Source: Populus alba (lineage: Eukaryota > Streptophyta > Magnoliopsida > Malpighiales > Salicaceae). From it: a DNA stretch of 64,000 nt. Position numbers and translations under genes: made by a program. Positions 47,980-60,029 of this stretch are shown piece after piece. The first letter of the stretch is position 1; each line of letters begins with the position of its first letter. Where the stretch lies: positions 12,319,493 through 12,383,492 of the forward strand of contig NC_133287.1 in NCBI RefSeq assembly GCF_005239225.2, in the 5' to 3' direction. The notes under the pieces are model-generated. The model worked only from the letters and a program-made list of their open reading frames with translations, did not search any database and was not told the origin of the DNA.

Positions 47980-48700
47980 AGATTGATTTGATAATCAAAC
48001 CACGAGAGCAACCCGCAAGCCGACAAAGAGATGAAGCAGCTACAACAGCCACGCAAGCCAACGGCAGCAGTAAACGATGAATCCTCCATGCAAAGATGGA
48101 GGCTCTTCCATGCAGCAGGAGAAGTGCAGTAACCAGCCATCCAAGCAAAAAACAAAGCAGAATCTCATCCATGCAGAGATGAACCATCATCCAAAACGGA
48201 GGCAATCGATGAGGCTTAACATGCAGGGACAAAAAGGACTTTTGGCCATCCATGAAGAGACAATCAGCCATCCATACAAAGCATGCCCATCCATGCAGAG
48301 ACGTAGAGAGTCTTCCTTGCAGAGACAGAGACAGAGACCAGCCCAGCTAGAACACATTAATAAGCTAGAAGCTAAGAAACAGGGGGCAAACACCTCATTC
48401 ATGCAGATACAAAGAAGCAGATAAACACTAGAGAATGAAGACAGATGTCAAAAGATCAGCCAGAAAGCACAGAATTGGTGTCAACATAAGCAGTCAGCAG
48501 CTGAATCACCAAGCAAATAAGGCCACATGCAAGAGCATGCAGAGCCCTTTCATCATCACGTTTCAGAGAACAAGGTATAGCCAATCAGAAGCTCCCACCC
48601 ATCCAAATGAAATGAAAGACCATGCAGAGACTAGGGACCTTACAAAAGCCCATGCATTACCCAAACCATGCAGAAATGAGGAATCATGCACGTCCAACAA
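47980..48700. repeat. CATGCAGAGA-rich degenerate repeat block
   Basis: CATGCAGAGA and relatives (CCATGCAAAGATGG, CCATGCAGGA) occur more than ten times over 700 bp with higher GC than the surroundings. Several short frames exist on both strands (for example 48077-48424 plus and 47978-48271 minus), but their content follows the repeat and no family is recognisable. Confidence 0.7.
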
Positions 48701-49278
48701 CGTTGATGATAAAAATGATTTTTTCTCATGAAAATGAAGCACCATGAAGAGGATTGAAAGAAGATGGTGTTCCCAAACCTTTGAGTTTTGTTGAGATTTT
48801 CAAAATGAAATTATTCTTGACAAATGAGATAGAATATTAGATGGATATTGGTAATAAATAAAAAATATATATTGTAAAAGAGATTTATACCTGGTTTTAT
48901 ATATCAAAAGAAAACATATAAAAGAATTATTTGTCTATCATTGTTATTGCTTGTTACTATCTTTTATATTTATGTGTACATATTAATTTCTATTTTTAAG
49001 TCCATCAAGGTCACGTTAAGAGTGATATTGGTTAAGTTATTTTTTGCTTTTGACCATGTAAATTATTTGTAAATTAAAAGACTTATCTCCTAAAACTTGA
49101 GATGTAATATTAATCCATAAATTTGAATGTATGTCTTTAATCTAATGATTGGAACTCTAGGTACCTATTTAATCATGCATGTTTTATAGTTGAAATTGAA
49201 TCTTTTCACTTGAACTCCATTATATGATATTATTGAATAAGATATGTTTGTTGTTTGATGATGATGAGTTGGGTTAAG

Positions 49279-49612
49279 ATCTAGGATAATTGGATAGGGC
49301 TGTGAAATAAAATTGGAAGTGTAATATAATTTTGTAGATAACTTGGGACCTCCTACTATATTTGGGAGACTCTGCTAAAAATTTTGGTCGAACCTTGTAT
49401 ATAAAAAAAATTTACCTGAAAATTTCTAATATATCATGAAAAAAGATGATCTAGGATAATTGGATAGGGCTATGAAATAAAATTGGAAGTGTAATATAAT
49501 TTTGTAGATAACTTGGGACCTCCTACTATATTTGGGAGACTCTGCTAAAATTTTGGTCGAACCTTGTATAAAAAAAATTTACCTGAAAATTTCTAATATA
49601 TCATGAAAAAAA
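49279..49612. repeat. Tandem duplication of about 168 bp
   Basis: GATCTAGGATAATTGGATAG starts both copies (49279 and 49447) and the following ~165 bp are nearly identical, differing by a few bases and run lengths. The unit includes CCTCCTACTATATTTGGGAG. It lies just inside the right end of the possible long LTR. Confidence 0.95.
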
Positions 49613-49637
49613 GATGTAAGAAATCAGGGTTGTTACA

Positions 49638-49866
49638 GTTATTGAACAATTTATTTATATTGTAAGCTGGAATGTTGAGAAAGGATAATGAAAAAAATTT
49701 CCCAAACTTTATTGCATTATGATCGTTGGGTTCTCTCTTAAATGAGCTCTTCACATATTTCAAAATAAGTCATAAAAGAAGAAAGTTTGGCAAACATCAT
49801 TCTTTACATATTGATTCTGGCAGTCAATCGCCTTGTAACTCGATCAACAGTTTTAGGATCGTAACA
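49638..49866 (+). repeat. 5' LTR (probably truncated) of the gypsy element
   Basis: 229 bp matching 52889-53106, with visible divergence including an indel near the 3' end. The left edge abuts GTTGTTACA of the preceding block. Confidence 0.8.
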
Positions 49867-50179
49867 AATTGGTATCACAGCAAGAAGTTATAAGCGATTC
49901 CTCTAACAACCTACGTACACAATTTAATTAAGACCATAAAGATGTATCGGGAGGACTGACAACAAGATACAACTAAGAAGGAGCATCTTTCTGCCTAAAT
50001 CAAAGAGCTCCCTCGTGACTTGGCTGTCATAGATTAAAGAGTAACAGGGAGATGATGGAAGTGTGAACCAGAAACCAAGAGGATATCCTCAAGGTAGCTA
50101 ACTGTTTGGAGGGGCGTGTGCAACCATCTAGATACAGCTGACTGGAATTTCCCTTTATGATGAAAAAAAAATGACCCGC

Positions 50180-50465
50180 TCGCCAACCGCTGTGATCATT
50201 ACTTCCGCCACCAACGCATTCCAGAGGAAGAAAATGTAGAAATTGCCTATTACCACTTAGATGAGGATGCACAAGTATGGTTCCTCAAACTGGATAGGGA
50301 CCGACCCAGAATCTCTTGGGAGGAATTTAAACGACAATGTCACCTTCGTTTTTGTCCATCAATTCAAGGCAACAAATTGAAGGAACTTTACAAACTTAGA
50401 CAAGGAGGCACGATAGAGGAGTATCAACGTAGATTTAAGCAATTGGCAACCCGAGCAGGTCCTCT
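50180..50465 (+). pseudogene. Gypsy Gag fragment
   Basis: The translation contains AYYHLDEDAQVWFLKLDRD, ISWEEFKRQCHLRFCP and GTIEEYQRRFKQLATRAG, the retrotransposon Gag domain core. It is truncated at both sides; downstream the frame passes to a partial CCHC-like segment (CFNCDEIYNQGHQC near 50535) with an intervening deletion. Confidence 0.85.
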
Positions 50466-50576
50466 CACTACAAAACAAGAAATGGACATCAATGCATCGA
50501 GATAGACGAGCGTCGAGTCAAAGGTTTATGCTTCAATTGCGATGAGATTTACAACCAAGGACATCAATGCAAGCGT

Positions 50577-51005
50577 TTGTTCTGGCTATATGGTGTGGAT
50601 GAATTAGTGCGAGATAACAAAGAAGAAATTGAACTAGAAATTTCATTGCATGCTATCACGGGAAAGAATTCAGGAGGCCAAACAATGAGAATTCAAGGGA
50701 TAATTAAGGAGCACAACTTAATGATTTTGATTGACTCGGGTAGCACTCATAGCTTCCTAGATTCCAGATGGGTGACCGAATTGGGACTTAATAGTGAACT
50801 TAAGGGGAGGTTGCAGGTCGTGGTCGTAAATGACAGCAAAATTAAAAGTCCAAGTCAATGTCAGGATGTTCCTATTATGATGGATAATCAATTAATTCTT
50901 ATTGATTTCTACATTTTAACTTTAAATGGAATTGATGTCATATTGGGAGTCAACTGGCTTCAGACGTTAGGTCTTATTCTATGGATTTCAAGGCAAAAAT
51001 TATGA
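50577..51005 (+). pseudogene. Gypsy aspartic protease region
   Basis: The open frame has the active-site motif LIDSGSTHSFLD near 50730, a flap region and DVILGVNWLQTLG near 50935, typical of chromovirus-like Ty3/gypsy proteases. It ends at a stop before the RT linker. Confidence 0.85.
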
Positions 51006-51028
51006 ATTTTAAATAGCATGGAAAAGAT

Positions 51029-52260
51029 ATGGAATTGCATGGAATTGAGAACCCACATCCCATTCCAATTGCACAACTTCAAGTTGCAGCAATGGAGACC
51101 CAATCAGATATGGAACTCAACAAACTCCTAGTTGAATTTGATTTTTTATTTCAAGAACCGCAAGGCTTTCCTCCCGCTAGATCTCATTACCATCGCATCA
51201 ATTTGAAGCCAAGAACGCATCCCGTAATGGTGCGACCATACCGATACCCCCATGCATAAAAAGACAAAATTAAAAGGCAATGCAAAGATATGTTGAAATA
51301 TGGCATCATCGGACCTAGTTAATCTCCATATTCATCACCCGTCTTTCTTGTCACTAAAGCCGATAACACATGGCGATTCTGTGTGGATTACAGAGCCTTG
51401 AATTCCAAAACCATCAAGGGAAAATTTCATATACCGATGATTGATGAACGTTTGGAGGAATTGCACGATGTAAAATATCTCACAAAGCTTGATGTGCGCT
51501 TAGGGTACCATCAAATCAGAATTTACCCTACAGAAATGAAGAAGACAACATTCTGCACCTCCCACGACCACTTCAAGTTCTTGGTTATGCTTTTCAGCTT
51601 CACCAACGCACCTAACACTTTCCAAGCTTTAATGAATGAGGTATTTTAGCCATACCTATGTAAATTCATTCTTGTTTTTTTTTTTTTTTATGATATTCTT
51701 GTATACAGTCACTCATGGGCAGATCATCTAGCACACTTGCGCTTGTCTTCGATCTCCTTTACTAATCATCAATTATTTCTTAAGAGATCCAAGTGCTTCA
51801 TTGCTCAACTCCAAGTCTCCTACCTCGACCAAATCATATCGGGAGAAGGGCTACAGTAGATAAAAGCAAAATTACATCACATTCATGATTGATTGGCCAA
51901 GGCCGAACACTATGAAAGGCTTATAAGGTTTCTTGGGCTTTACCGACTACTACTGGAAGTTTGTCCAGAATTATAGCATAATTGCAGCTCCTCTTACAGA
52001 TATGTTAAGCAGGGATTCATTCAAATGGATATAAGATGCAGCTCAAACACTTGAACAATTAAAAATTGTTATGACCTACAACCTTGTTTTGGCACTACCC
52101 AACTTCACCACACTGTTTATTTTGGAATGTGATGCCTCGGATACGGGAATGGGAGCAGTGTTACAGTAAGAAGGTCAACCAATTGCCTATTTCAACAAAA
52201 CCTCTTACATTCCATTACAAGAGTCTTTTGGCTTATGAAAAGGAACTCATTAGCTTAGCC
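51029..52260 (+). pseudogene. Gypsy reverse transcriptase and RNase H remnants
   Basis: Pieces in order: LVEFDFLFQEPQGFPPARSH, HRINLKPRTHPV, a stop at 51257-51259, SSPVFLVTK and WRFCVDYRALNSKTIKG, LTKLDVRLGYHQIRIYPTE (usual D-L-R-S/A-G-Y motif with R at the third position), MLFSFTNAPNTFQALMNEVF, then a stop and a T-run where the F/Y-x-D-D motif would stand (YDILVYS remains). Several stops follow through the RNase H-like part (52100-52260). It is non-functional. Confidence 0.85.
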
Positions 52261-52888
52261 AGGTAGTCAAACATTGGCGGGCATATTTGTGGGGGCGTCG
52301 CATCCTCGTCTAGATAGACCATTACAACCTCAAGTTTTTGCTGGAATAGTACATCATCACTTCGGCCCAACAACATAAACTCATAGGTTTTGATTTTGCA
52401 ATGGAATATTTGCGCGGGCAAAACAAAATAAAGTGGCAAATGTTTTATCCTGCTGTTTGGAGGACCAACCCAGTCTTGCTTCCCTCTCCATGCCCACTTG
52501 CCACTTTTTTATTACATTCTCACTGAGATTCAAAATTCAGATCAATTGCAACTGTTGAAGAAAAATATACAGCAAGACAAAGCTATTGGGCCCTGGGAGT
52601 ACAAGGAAGTTCACTCTCTTCGCAATCGCTTTCCTTTTTTGGCACTTGAGAACAAGTGCCGTATTAATGGGAGCGGTAATGTTATGAGCAGCCACATGGA
52701 TAAGTTTTCGAAAGGGCAAGTGTATTAGAAACGTGGCTGAAAAGTAGGAGCTTGAAAGATGGGAGTTTGGCTAGCAATGCATTATGCAGACTTTATGTAG
52801 ATTTCATTTCAATTTCTATTGTTATTTCTTATTTTATAATTGTTAGTTTAGATAGTGCAGTAATGGTATATCTACTCTGTAGGAGTTT

Positions 52889-53106
52889 GTTATTGAACAA
52901 TTTGTTTATATTGTAAGCTGGAATGTTGAGGAAGGATAGTGAAAAAATTCAAACTTTATTGCATTGAGATCGTTGGGTTATCTCTTAAATGAGCCCTTCA
53001 TGTATTTCAAAATAGATCATAAAGAAACAAAGTCTGGCAAACATTATTCTTTACAGATTGATTTTGCAGTTAGTCACCTTGTATCTCGATCACAGTTACT
53101 GTAACA
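52889..53106 (+). repeat. 3' LTR of the gypsy element
   Basis: 218 bp matching the 5' repeat; ends CTGTAACA and is followed at once by non-element DNA upstream of the PPR fragment. Confidence 0.8.
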
Positions 53107-53184
53107 AGTCCTTGTCTGTAACTCAGTAGTCCTCTAAAGTACAGAATCAAATGCCAAAGTGCAAAGTTTGGTCCTTCAAAACCT

Positions 53185-53421
53185 TACAGCTGGACCCGTA
53201 CTTCTCTTTGGAAGAGCATTGCAGATGGTTCAGAACTGATAAATTTCATTTCACCTCATCTGCAGCAAGTTCCACCAGATGTCTCCCTCTACAACGCTGT
53301 AGTTCATGGAATGTGTTTAAGAGGCAAGATTGAATCAGCGAAGACGCTGTACACGAAATTGGTCTCAAACATGAGATGGCAAGACACGGGCCTTGATCCT
53401 ACAGGATTTGCGAAAGAATAA
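53185..53421 (+). pseudogene. C-terminal fragment of a pentatricopeptide-repeat (PPR) protein gene
   Basis: The frame from TAC 53185 to TAA 53419-53421 encodes 78 residues. PDVSLYNAVVHGMCLRGKIE and SAKTLYTKL form one P-type PPR unit (35-residue helix-turn-helix RNA-binding repeat), preceded by ISPHLQQVPP and followed by a short tail. PPR proteins bind organellar RNAs. There is no ATG with a targeting sequence and no further repeats upstream, because the gypsy element lies 79 bp away. Either the element split the gene or only a fragment was copied here. The more upstream 5' part is not seen on the far side of the element. Confidence 0.6.
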
Positions 53422-54058
53422 CTCCATATTCCCCTGGTTGCTCATGTCCAATGGGAATTTGTCTTGGCTGTTGTTTTTCACCGGTTCACGTCCTTCTTGA
53501 TTGAATGATTTGTATCATAGACAGAGGGTTAATCATCTGGGAAATCATTGTAATTTCCACCCATCTCTTACTCATCTGCTGCTAATGAACACGGTATCGT
53601 TATGTTTTCTAAAGCCATGAATTTCTGATACAATGTGACGACTTCGAATGCAGAGACATACCGGCAGCAACACAGCCAAATACATTAGGAATGTCTTTTG
53701 CCAGAACGAATTTTCCTTTCTTTTGTCCACTCCAAAATACCTCGCAAAGAATTCATTTAAATAAAAATACTGTCAATTCGTTTCACTTTTAAGAGTATGT
53801 ATAACAACAGTTCTTGTCTGTCAAATTAGTATATCATGTCGCTCTCGTGCGCACTTTAGACTACAAGAACACAAGATCACCCCAACTTCACCAACCACAA
53901 AGGAATATAAAATATGTTGTTAGGAAGCCAAGGCACCTTACAAAAACTCCTCGAGACCTGTAAGTTTACACAAGATGGGAAATACTCATTTAGCATGAGT
54001 TATGAACCCTCTACCCAAAATATATAGCACCTGTATAGTGTAGCGCGGGTAAAAACAT
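53422..54058. other. Flank between the PPR fragment and the ClpB stop codon
   Basis: No gene is supported. The part nearest 54058 is presumably the 3' UTR of the minus-strand ClpB gene. Confidence 0.5.
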
Positions 54059-57000
54059 TTAGACAGTCTGTGAAAAAGCTCTACTTTCTGCAGCTGCTTT
54101 ATCTTCACTAGTTTCCAGACGCTTGAAAACTAGCTTTTGCTGGGGGAGGTGGCCATTAGCAAATGCTGTAACCTGCGTATCTATTGCAACAGAATCCTCA
54201 TCCTTCAATTCCCCTCTCAAGATACCCTTGGCAAGTTCGTTTCAACATGTTGCTGAATCACCCTTTGACTGGCCTAGCACCATAGTTGGGATCGTACCCA
54301 AGAGTCCCTAGAAACTCTACAGCTGCATCGGTGACCAATAATTTAATCTTCCGGTCTGCAAGCCTTTGCTGGACACGTCCAAGCTGAAATGAACAAGCAA
54401 ACATGGCATAAGCAGTCAGGAAAATGCATGAAAACAGGACCAACATGCAATATGCTACGTGCAGTGTAAAAAGCATAGTGAAGTTAGTGAAGTTAGCATT
54501 GGAATTCAAATCAAATCACTCCATGATTATCCAATAAAGAGGTCGTTTCCCATGAGTCTCCATGAAGAGTTGTAAGAGATCCAGCACATCTTCGCACACA
54601 TACATCTACCAGGCTGCAAGATGATTGCAGTTAACAGCTAGGATTCAAAACACAATTATTAATTTGGGCAGTAGGATCTAGAATGAACCAAACAAGCTGT
54701 AACCATGTTTCTGTAATTATAGTTTATAACAAGTTGCAAAGACATTCACTGAAGAAAAATCATTAATAACCCAGACAAACAATACCAACATACCTGTAAC
54801 CCGACAATACTGTTTATCTGATCACGATCCAGAGGCTGGAAAACTATGTACTCATCAACCCGATTCATGAACTCAGGCCGAAAGACTGATCTAGCAGCAT
54901 CCATTACCCTCCTCTTAATTGTTTCATTAGCCACCTCCTTTGGCAAGTTATCATCTGTGTCGAGTATATATTGTGAACCCACATTTGAAGTCATAATGAT
55001 GACAGTGTTCGTGAAACTGACAGTGCGTCCTTGTGAATCAGTCACCCTACCATCATCCAAAACCTGAAGGAAGATATTAAACACATCAGAGTGAGCCTTT
55101 TCTATCTCATCAAAGAGAATAACTGCATACGGCCTCCTGCGAACTGTCTCTGTCAACTGCCCCCCTTCCTCATACCCTACATAACCAGGTGGGGCTCCTA
55201 CTAATCGTGAGACTGAATGCTTTTCCATGTATTCACTCATATCAATTCGTACAAGGGCTTCTTCAGTGTTGAACATATAGGAAGCTAGGGCTTTAGCTAG
55301 TTCTGTTTTTCCAACACCAGTGGGGCCCATGAACATGAAACTAGCAATTGGACGGTGAGGATCTGAGAGACCAGCACGAGATCGCTGAATGGCCCTCAGC
55401 TACTGCTTTCACTGCAGGGTCCTGACCCACCACACGTTTATGCAGTTCATCTTCCAAATGTAATAGCTTCTCCTCTCGGATTTGTTTAAGCTTGGAAATA
55501 GGAATACCAGTCCACTTACTAACAATTTCAGCAATGTCATCACCTGTTACTTCTTCTCTCAGCATGGACTTTCCTGACTTTACATACTCATCCAACTCCT
55601 TTTCAGCACTTTCAAGTTGGCGTTGCAGAGAAGCTCAGGCTCCTATACTTCAATTCAGCAGCCACGATTTAGATCGTATTCTCGCTCAGCCTGCTGAATC
55701 TCAAGATTTTACCCTGTCAATCTGTATAAAGCAAAGGAATAAATTTTAGATTTGAGATTGTTACATCAATATGCATTTTATTATTTATTTTTAAATGATT
55801 TTTGGCAAATTTGTTTTGATAATAGTTAAATTACATTGGAGGTCACACTTATAATTAAGTTTGTCTTTTTTAAACTTGTAAGTGTGGCAGCGTGCAACAG
55901 AACTGTCCTCAGAGTTATCTAATATATGCTGAAGGGAAAGTTTAAATTCTGACAAGTATTCATGGTGAAAATATACCTCTTCTTTAATTGATTGAATGCA
56001 TGTCATGACAGACTTCTCGTGTTCCCATTGCTCCGTCAGCTCAGCTTGTTTCTTTTTTAGCAGAGATAACTCAGTATCAAGGCGGCTCAACCTATCTTTT
56101 GAAGCTTTATCTGTGTCATTCATAAGAGATAACCTCTCCATCTCCAGCTTTAATACTGAACGGTTGATTTCATCTAGGGCAGTAGGCTTTGAAGTAATTT
56201 CCATTTTCAGTTTTGCAGCTGCTTCATCAACTAGATCAATAGCTGCAATTTGAAAAACATGAGCACTTTGTGGAACTTGTAGTTCTTAAAAAAAGAAAAA
56301 ATTGTACAGACACCTAGACATTGTAGGAGCATGTGCATCTAGAAGTGTGTGTGTGTGTGTGTTCATGCAAACCTTGCAATTTATGCTTTCCAAAAAGAAA
56401 TATAGGACTTAATACAAATTTTATGCACAATTGATATCTCTTCTACATAAATTTAGCATATGATCATGAGGTTTAATATTAGCCATTGGCTGCAAGCACA
56501 ATTTTGGAAAAATGACAAAAAGGTACAGAATTGTCACCTTCAATCATCCAATACAAAATAAAAAATCTTCCAGCCTTTTAGGCTGTTATATATCTATGTG
56601 CATCAGTTTTACCTTTGTCAGGTAAAAATCTTCCACTGATGTATTGGTCAGACAGAACCGCAGCCTCCACAAGTGCACTATCAGAAATACGGACTCCATG
56701 ATGCAGCTCATATCTTTCACGCAGTCCCCGGAGTATAGATATTGTATCCTCTACTGTAGGTTGATCAACAAAAACTTGCTGGAAACGACGCTCCAAAGCA
56801 GGATCTTTCTCAATATACTTACGATGCTCGTCCAGTGTTGTTGCACCAATACAACGCAATTCTCCCCTGCCAAGCATGGGTTTCAAGAGATTCCCCGCAT
56901 CCATCGCCCCATTTGTGGCTCCTGAGACAAGTATTACCATGTCATTATTGTTATCCAATGTACTATCAACAGTTCATTAACAAACCTCATTTCACATATT

Positions 57001-59529
57001 AGAACAGCCCCTAGGTCTAGGCCACATTCAAATTCTTTATTATATTACGAATCACCTACTTCCTATCTAACTTCATTCCAAATTACAGGTATGTTTCACT
57101 AAGTAATGGCATTCTCAAAATAATTACATTATTCTAATTAAAGAAAATTCAATTCATAAAAACATAAGAGCTAAAAGGAAAAAGGATATAAAGTAAAAAT
57201 ATCTGATATGCAGCTTACCAGCACCAACCACTGTGTGAATCTCATCAATGAAAAGGATTATCTTGACCATCTGAATCCGTGACTTCCTTAAGTACAGCCT
57301 TCAATCTATCCTCAAAATTCTCCTCGATATTTCGCCCCAGCAATGAGGGAACCCATGTCAAGGGATATTAGCTGTAAAGCAGCAGCTAACAAAATCATTA
57401 CCAGGTTATGGACAAGGCAGCCCTTCCTCTGATAACATGGAGAGGAGAAAGGAATAGTTTCCAGTGAGTAGAACTTAAAGATGCACATAAAGAATGCACC
57501 TTCCGGTTCATCAAAGCTTGAGGTACATCCCCTTCCACAATTCTCTGGGCAAGCCTGTCCAAAAGTACAGTCAGAGTCATCTACACAGTACAGAAGTAGA
57601 CCACCAAGACATCATGGAAACCTAATGTAGGCAGTCAAACTAGACAAAAATTATTTAACCAACCCCCTTGCAAACTCCCCACGGCATCCAGAAGCTCAAA
57701 CCAGGTCCATAAAACAAACAATCCAGTAGGAGAGTGCTGATCCCTGCACTTGGGACTTGGCACATACTTGAGTACTGTTTTCATTATCTTAATATGTTCT
57801 ATGATACAAGTAAACTATTGACATAAAAATAGGTTTGTTTAGCAGCAAGTCAAAAAAAGTTCAGGAATAACAACTTATAAAGCCAATTGCTGGTTTGAAG
57901 TAAGCCAGAAAGTGGTCAGATCAAGAACCCAATTTATCAGAAACACCCAGCATCATGGTTGATCCTACTCCAATGATATTGTTTCTATGCAGAAGCAAAC
58001 ACTTAACTGCTTACCCTTCGGAAATTGCAGTTTTCCCCACACCTGGTTCACCAATAAGCACAGGATTGTTTTTCGTTCTCCTGGATAAAATCTGGATGCA
58101 TCTACGGATTTCTTCATCCCTTCCAATAACTGGGTCAAGCTTTCCTGCTTTTGCCATGGCTGTCAAATCTTTTCCATACTTCTCCAGTGCTTCATACTTC
58201 CCTTCGGGATCTGTAACAAACCAACAGCATTTCTGATATGCTTCATGCAGAATTTTAAACATTGAGAGAAACAAAAAGGTGAAACTATAAATCATTCATC
58301 AACTAATATGCAGTTAAATACATATATGCATGAAAAACTACATTTTATAAGTAACCATCTATCATATTAAAAAATGGAGATGTTTCCTTGTCCCAGGAAC
58401 ACTAGTTCAACCCAGATGACTAACTATCCCCCACCACCTGCCCCTCAGCCCCAGCATACTGTTGCATTAAAAGAACCTGGACCATTTCACAGTTCAATCC
58501 CCCTTCCCCCCACACTTAGACACACATGCACACGCGCACGCACACAAAAAGCTCACAGGGAAAGTATTCAACCTTGGTCTATAACTGATTGGCGCCCCCT
58601 AATGGATTCTATTGCAGATTTCAGAGTTTGTAAAGATATTTGAAAATCCTTAAATAATTGCTTCCCAAACCGTTGATCCTGAGCAAATCCAAGAACCAAA
58701 TGCTCAACAGAAACAAATGAATCTCCATACTCTTTCTTGTATTCCCTGGCTCGCTGGATCAGGGTCTCCAAGTCACGCCCCAACATTGAACTAGTAGATT
58801 CGCTATGAACCTAGCATAAAATAGACATAGAGACTTCATAAATGATAATGTGGCCATTGTAAAAAGCTTCCGACCACAAAATCCCAACTTGTCAAATTAT
58901 AAGTTCACCGAATTGACTGACCTAGTATATGATGGAATATCCAAATGATATGTAAGTCTGTATATACCAAAAATTGACTGTTATTCTGCTAGCTAGATTT
59001 TGTTTTTTCATTATCGTGCTATCTATATAGCAGAAGCTGCTTCCCAATTTCATGCTTTAGATTCAAATGAGGGTCCATTAACATATTGTGGGGTGTTTCA
59101 GCCCATTGTTTCCAGTACCCAAAACTGTGTTCATGACTTGAGCACTAAGCTACTAAACAAGTGCTGGTCAGGTTTCCAAAGACATCCAATCAACGCCTTA
59201 CATTGTATTGAAAGATTGGCCGCCTAAAAAAACACATTGCTAAGGAAGTTTTTGATAGTCAGGTGTCAAATCATTAAGCAACAAAATGGCATTCCGGCTT
59301 CCATCTTGGAGAAAGATGCCAAAATCCTAGCTTAAACTTGAACATAGAGGAATTACCTTAGGTTGGCGTTGTATAGACTTGTCGGTGGCTTCAAGAAGAC
59401 GAGTATTATCAACCCCAACTTTGGAAAAGATGCGGCGAGCAAGGCCATTCTTTTGCTCCAAGAGGGCTTTCATCAAATGCTCAGTCTCCACTATCTGATG
59501 CTTGTTCTCTTTCGCCACATCTACAGAAG
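54059..59529 (-). CDS. CLPB3: ClpB/Hsp100 disaggregase, chloroplast CLPB3 type; nine exons, 5' end in gap
   Basis: ClpB is the hexameric AAA+ disaggregase that rescues aggregated proteins with Hsp70; the plastid form is CLPB3 (APG6). Exons, 5' to 3' on the minus strand: 59529-59357 ([20 protein letters not shown], Clp_N), 58810-58573 (Clp_N repeat 2), 58210-58015 (NBD1 Walker A GEPGVGKT), 57554-57500, 57371-57219 (Walker [15 protein letters not shown] after correction), 56921-56613 (sensor and GRFLPDK), 56242-55977 ([16 protein letters not shown], coiled-coil M domain), 55721-54794 (M-domain end, NBD2 Walker A GPTGVGKT, Walker [12 protein letters not shown]), 54383-54059 (C-domain [12 protein letters not shown], stop 54059-54061). 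The transit peptide and start lie in the gap. At least eight 1-bp indels break the frame, mostly in homopolymers. The mitochondrial CLPB4 is the alternative; plastid assignment rests on remembered similarity. Confidence 0.9.
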
Positions 59530-60029
59530 NNNNNNNNNNNNNNNNNNNNNNNNNNNNNNNNNNNNNNNNNNNNNNNNNNNNNNNNNNNNNNNNNNNNNNN
59601 NNNNNNNNNNNNNNNNNNNNNNNNNNNNNNNNNNNNNNNNNNNNNNNNNNNNNNNNNNNNNNNNNNNNNNNNNNNNNNNNNNNNNNNNNNNNNNNNNNNN
59701 NNNNNNNNNNNNNNNNNNNNNNNNNNNNNNNNNNNNNNNNNNNNNNNNNNNNNNNNNNNNNNNNNNNNNNNNNNNNNNNNNNNNNNNNNNNNNNNNNNNN
59801 NNNNNNNNNNNNNNNNNNNNNNNNNNNNNNNNNNNNNNNNNNNNNNNNNNNNNNNNNNNNNNNNNNNNNNNNNNNNNNNNNNNNNNNNNNNNNNNNNNNN
59901 NNNNNNNNNNNNNNNNNNNNNNNNNNNNNNNNNNNNNNNNNNNNNNNNNNNNNNNNNNNNNNNNNNNNNNNNNNNNNNNNNNNNNNNNNNNNNNNNNNNN
60001 NNNNNNNNNNNNNNNNNNNNNNNNNNNNN
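59530..60029. other. Assembly gap of exactly 500 N
   Basis: A scaffold placeholder. The ClpB gene enters from the left and its first exon, including the transit peptide, is not found to the right. The right contig starts in unrelated gypsy-like DNA. Confidence 0.98.

Larger units (their letters stand above)
44918..49637 (+). mobile_element. Repeat-rich block, possible 4.7-kb LTR
   Basis: The block begins TATAACAACTCCC and ends GGGTTGTTACA, which pair as a terminal inverted repeat with one mismatch in the first nine bases, the form TGTAACA...TGTTACA known from many plant LTRs. It has no coding sequence and contains several internal tandem arrays. Against the idea, the flanks CATAT and GTTAT are not a target duplication, and the right edge is occupied directly by a gypsy LTR. 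It may be a solo LTR of a large gypsy element, truncated or recombined. Confidence 0.35.
49638..53106 (+). mobile_element. Decayed, internally deleted Ty3/gypsy LTR retrotransposon
   Basis: Direct repeats at 49638-49866 and 52889-53106 (both start GTTATTGAACAATTT and end GTAACA) flank gag, protease and RT in the gypsy order. A primer-binding site, TGGTATCACAGC with one mismatch, follows the first repeat at 49870-49881. A purine tract (GAAAGATGGGAG, near 52755-52766) lies about 120 bp before the second repeat as drawn, so the real LTR may start there and the 5' LTR would have lost its first 120 bp. No duplication was found. Integrase is absent. Confidence 0.85.

Noticed and set aside
49638..53106. 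Perfect 5-bp duplication for the gypsy element
   Set aside because: GTTAC before and AGTCC after do not match, and the 5' LTR is probably truncated.
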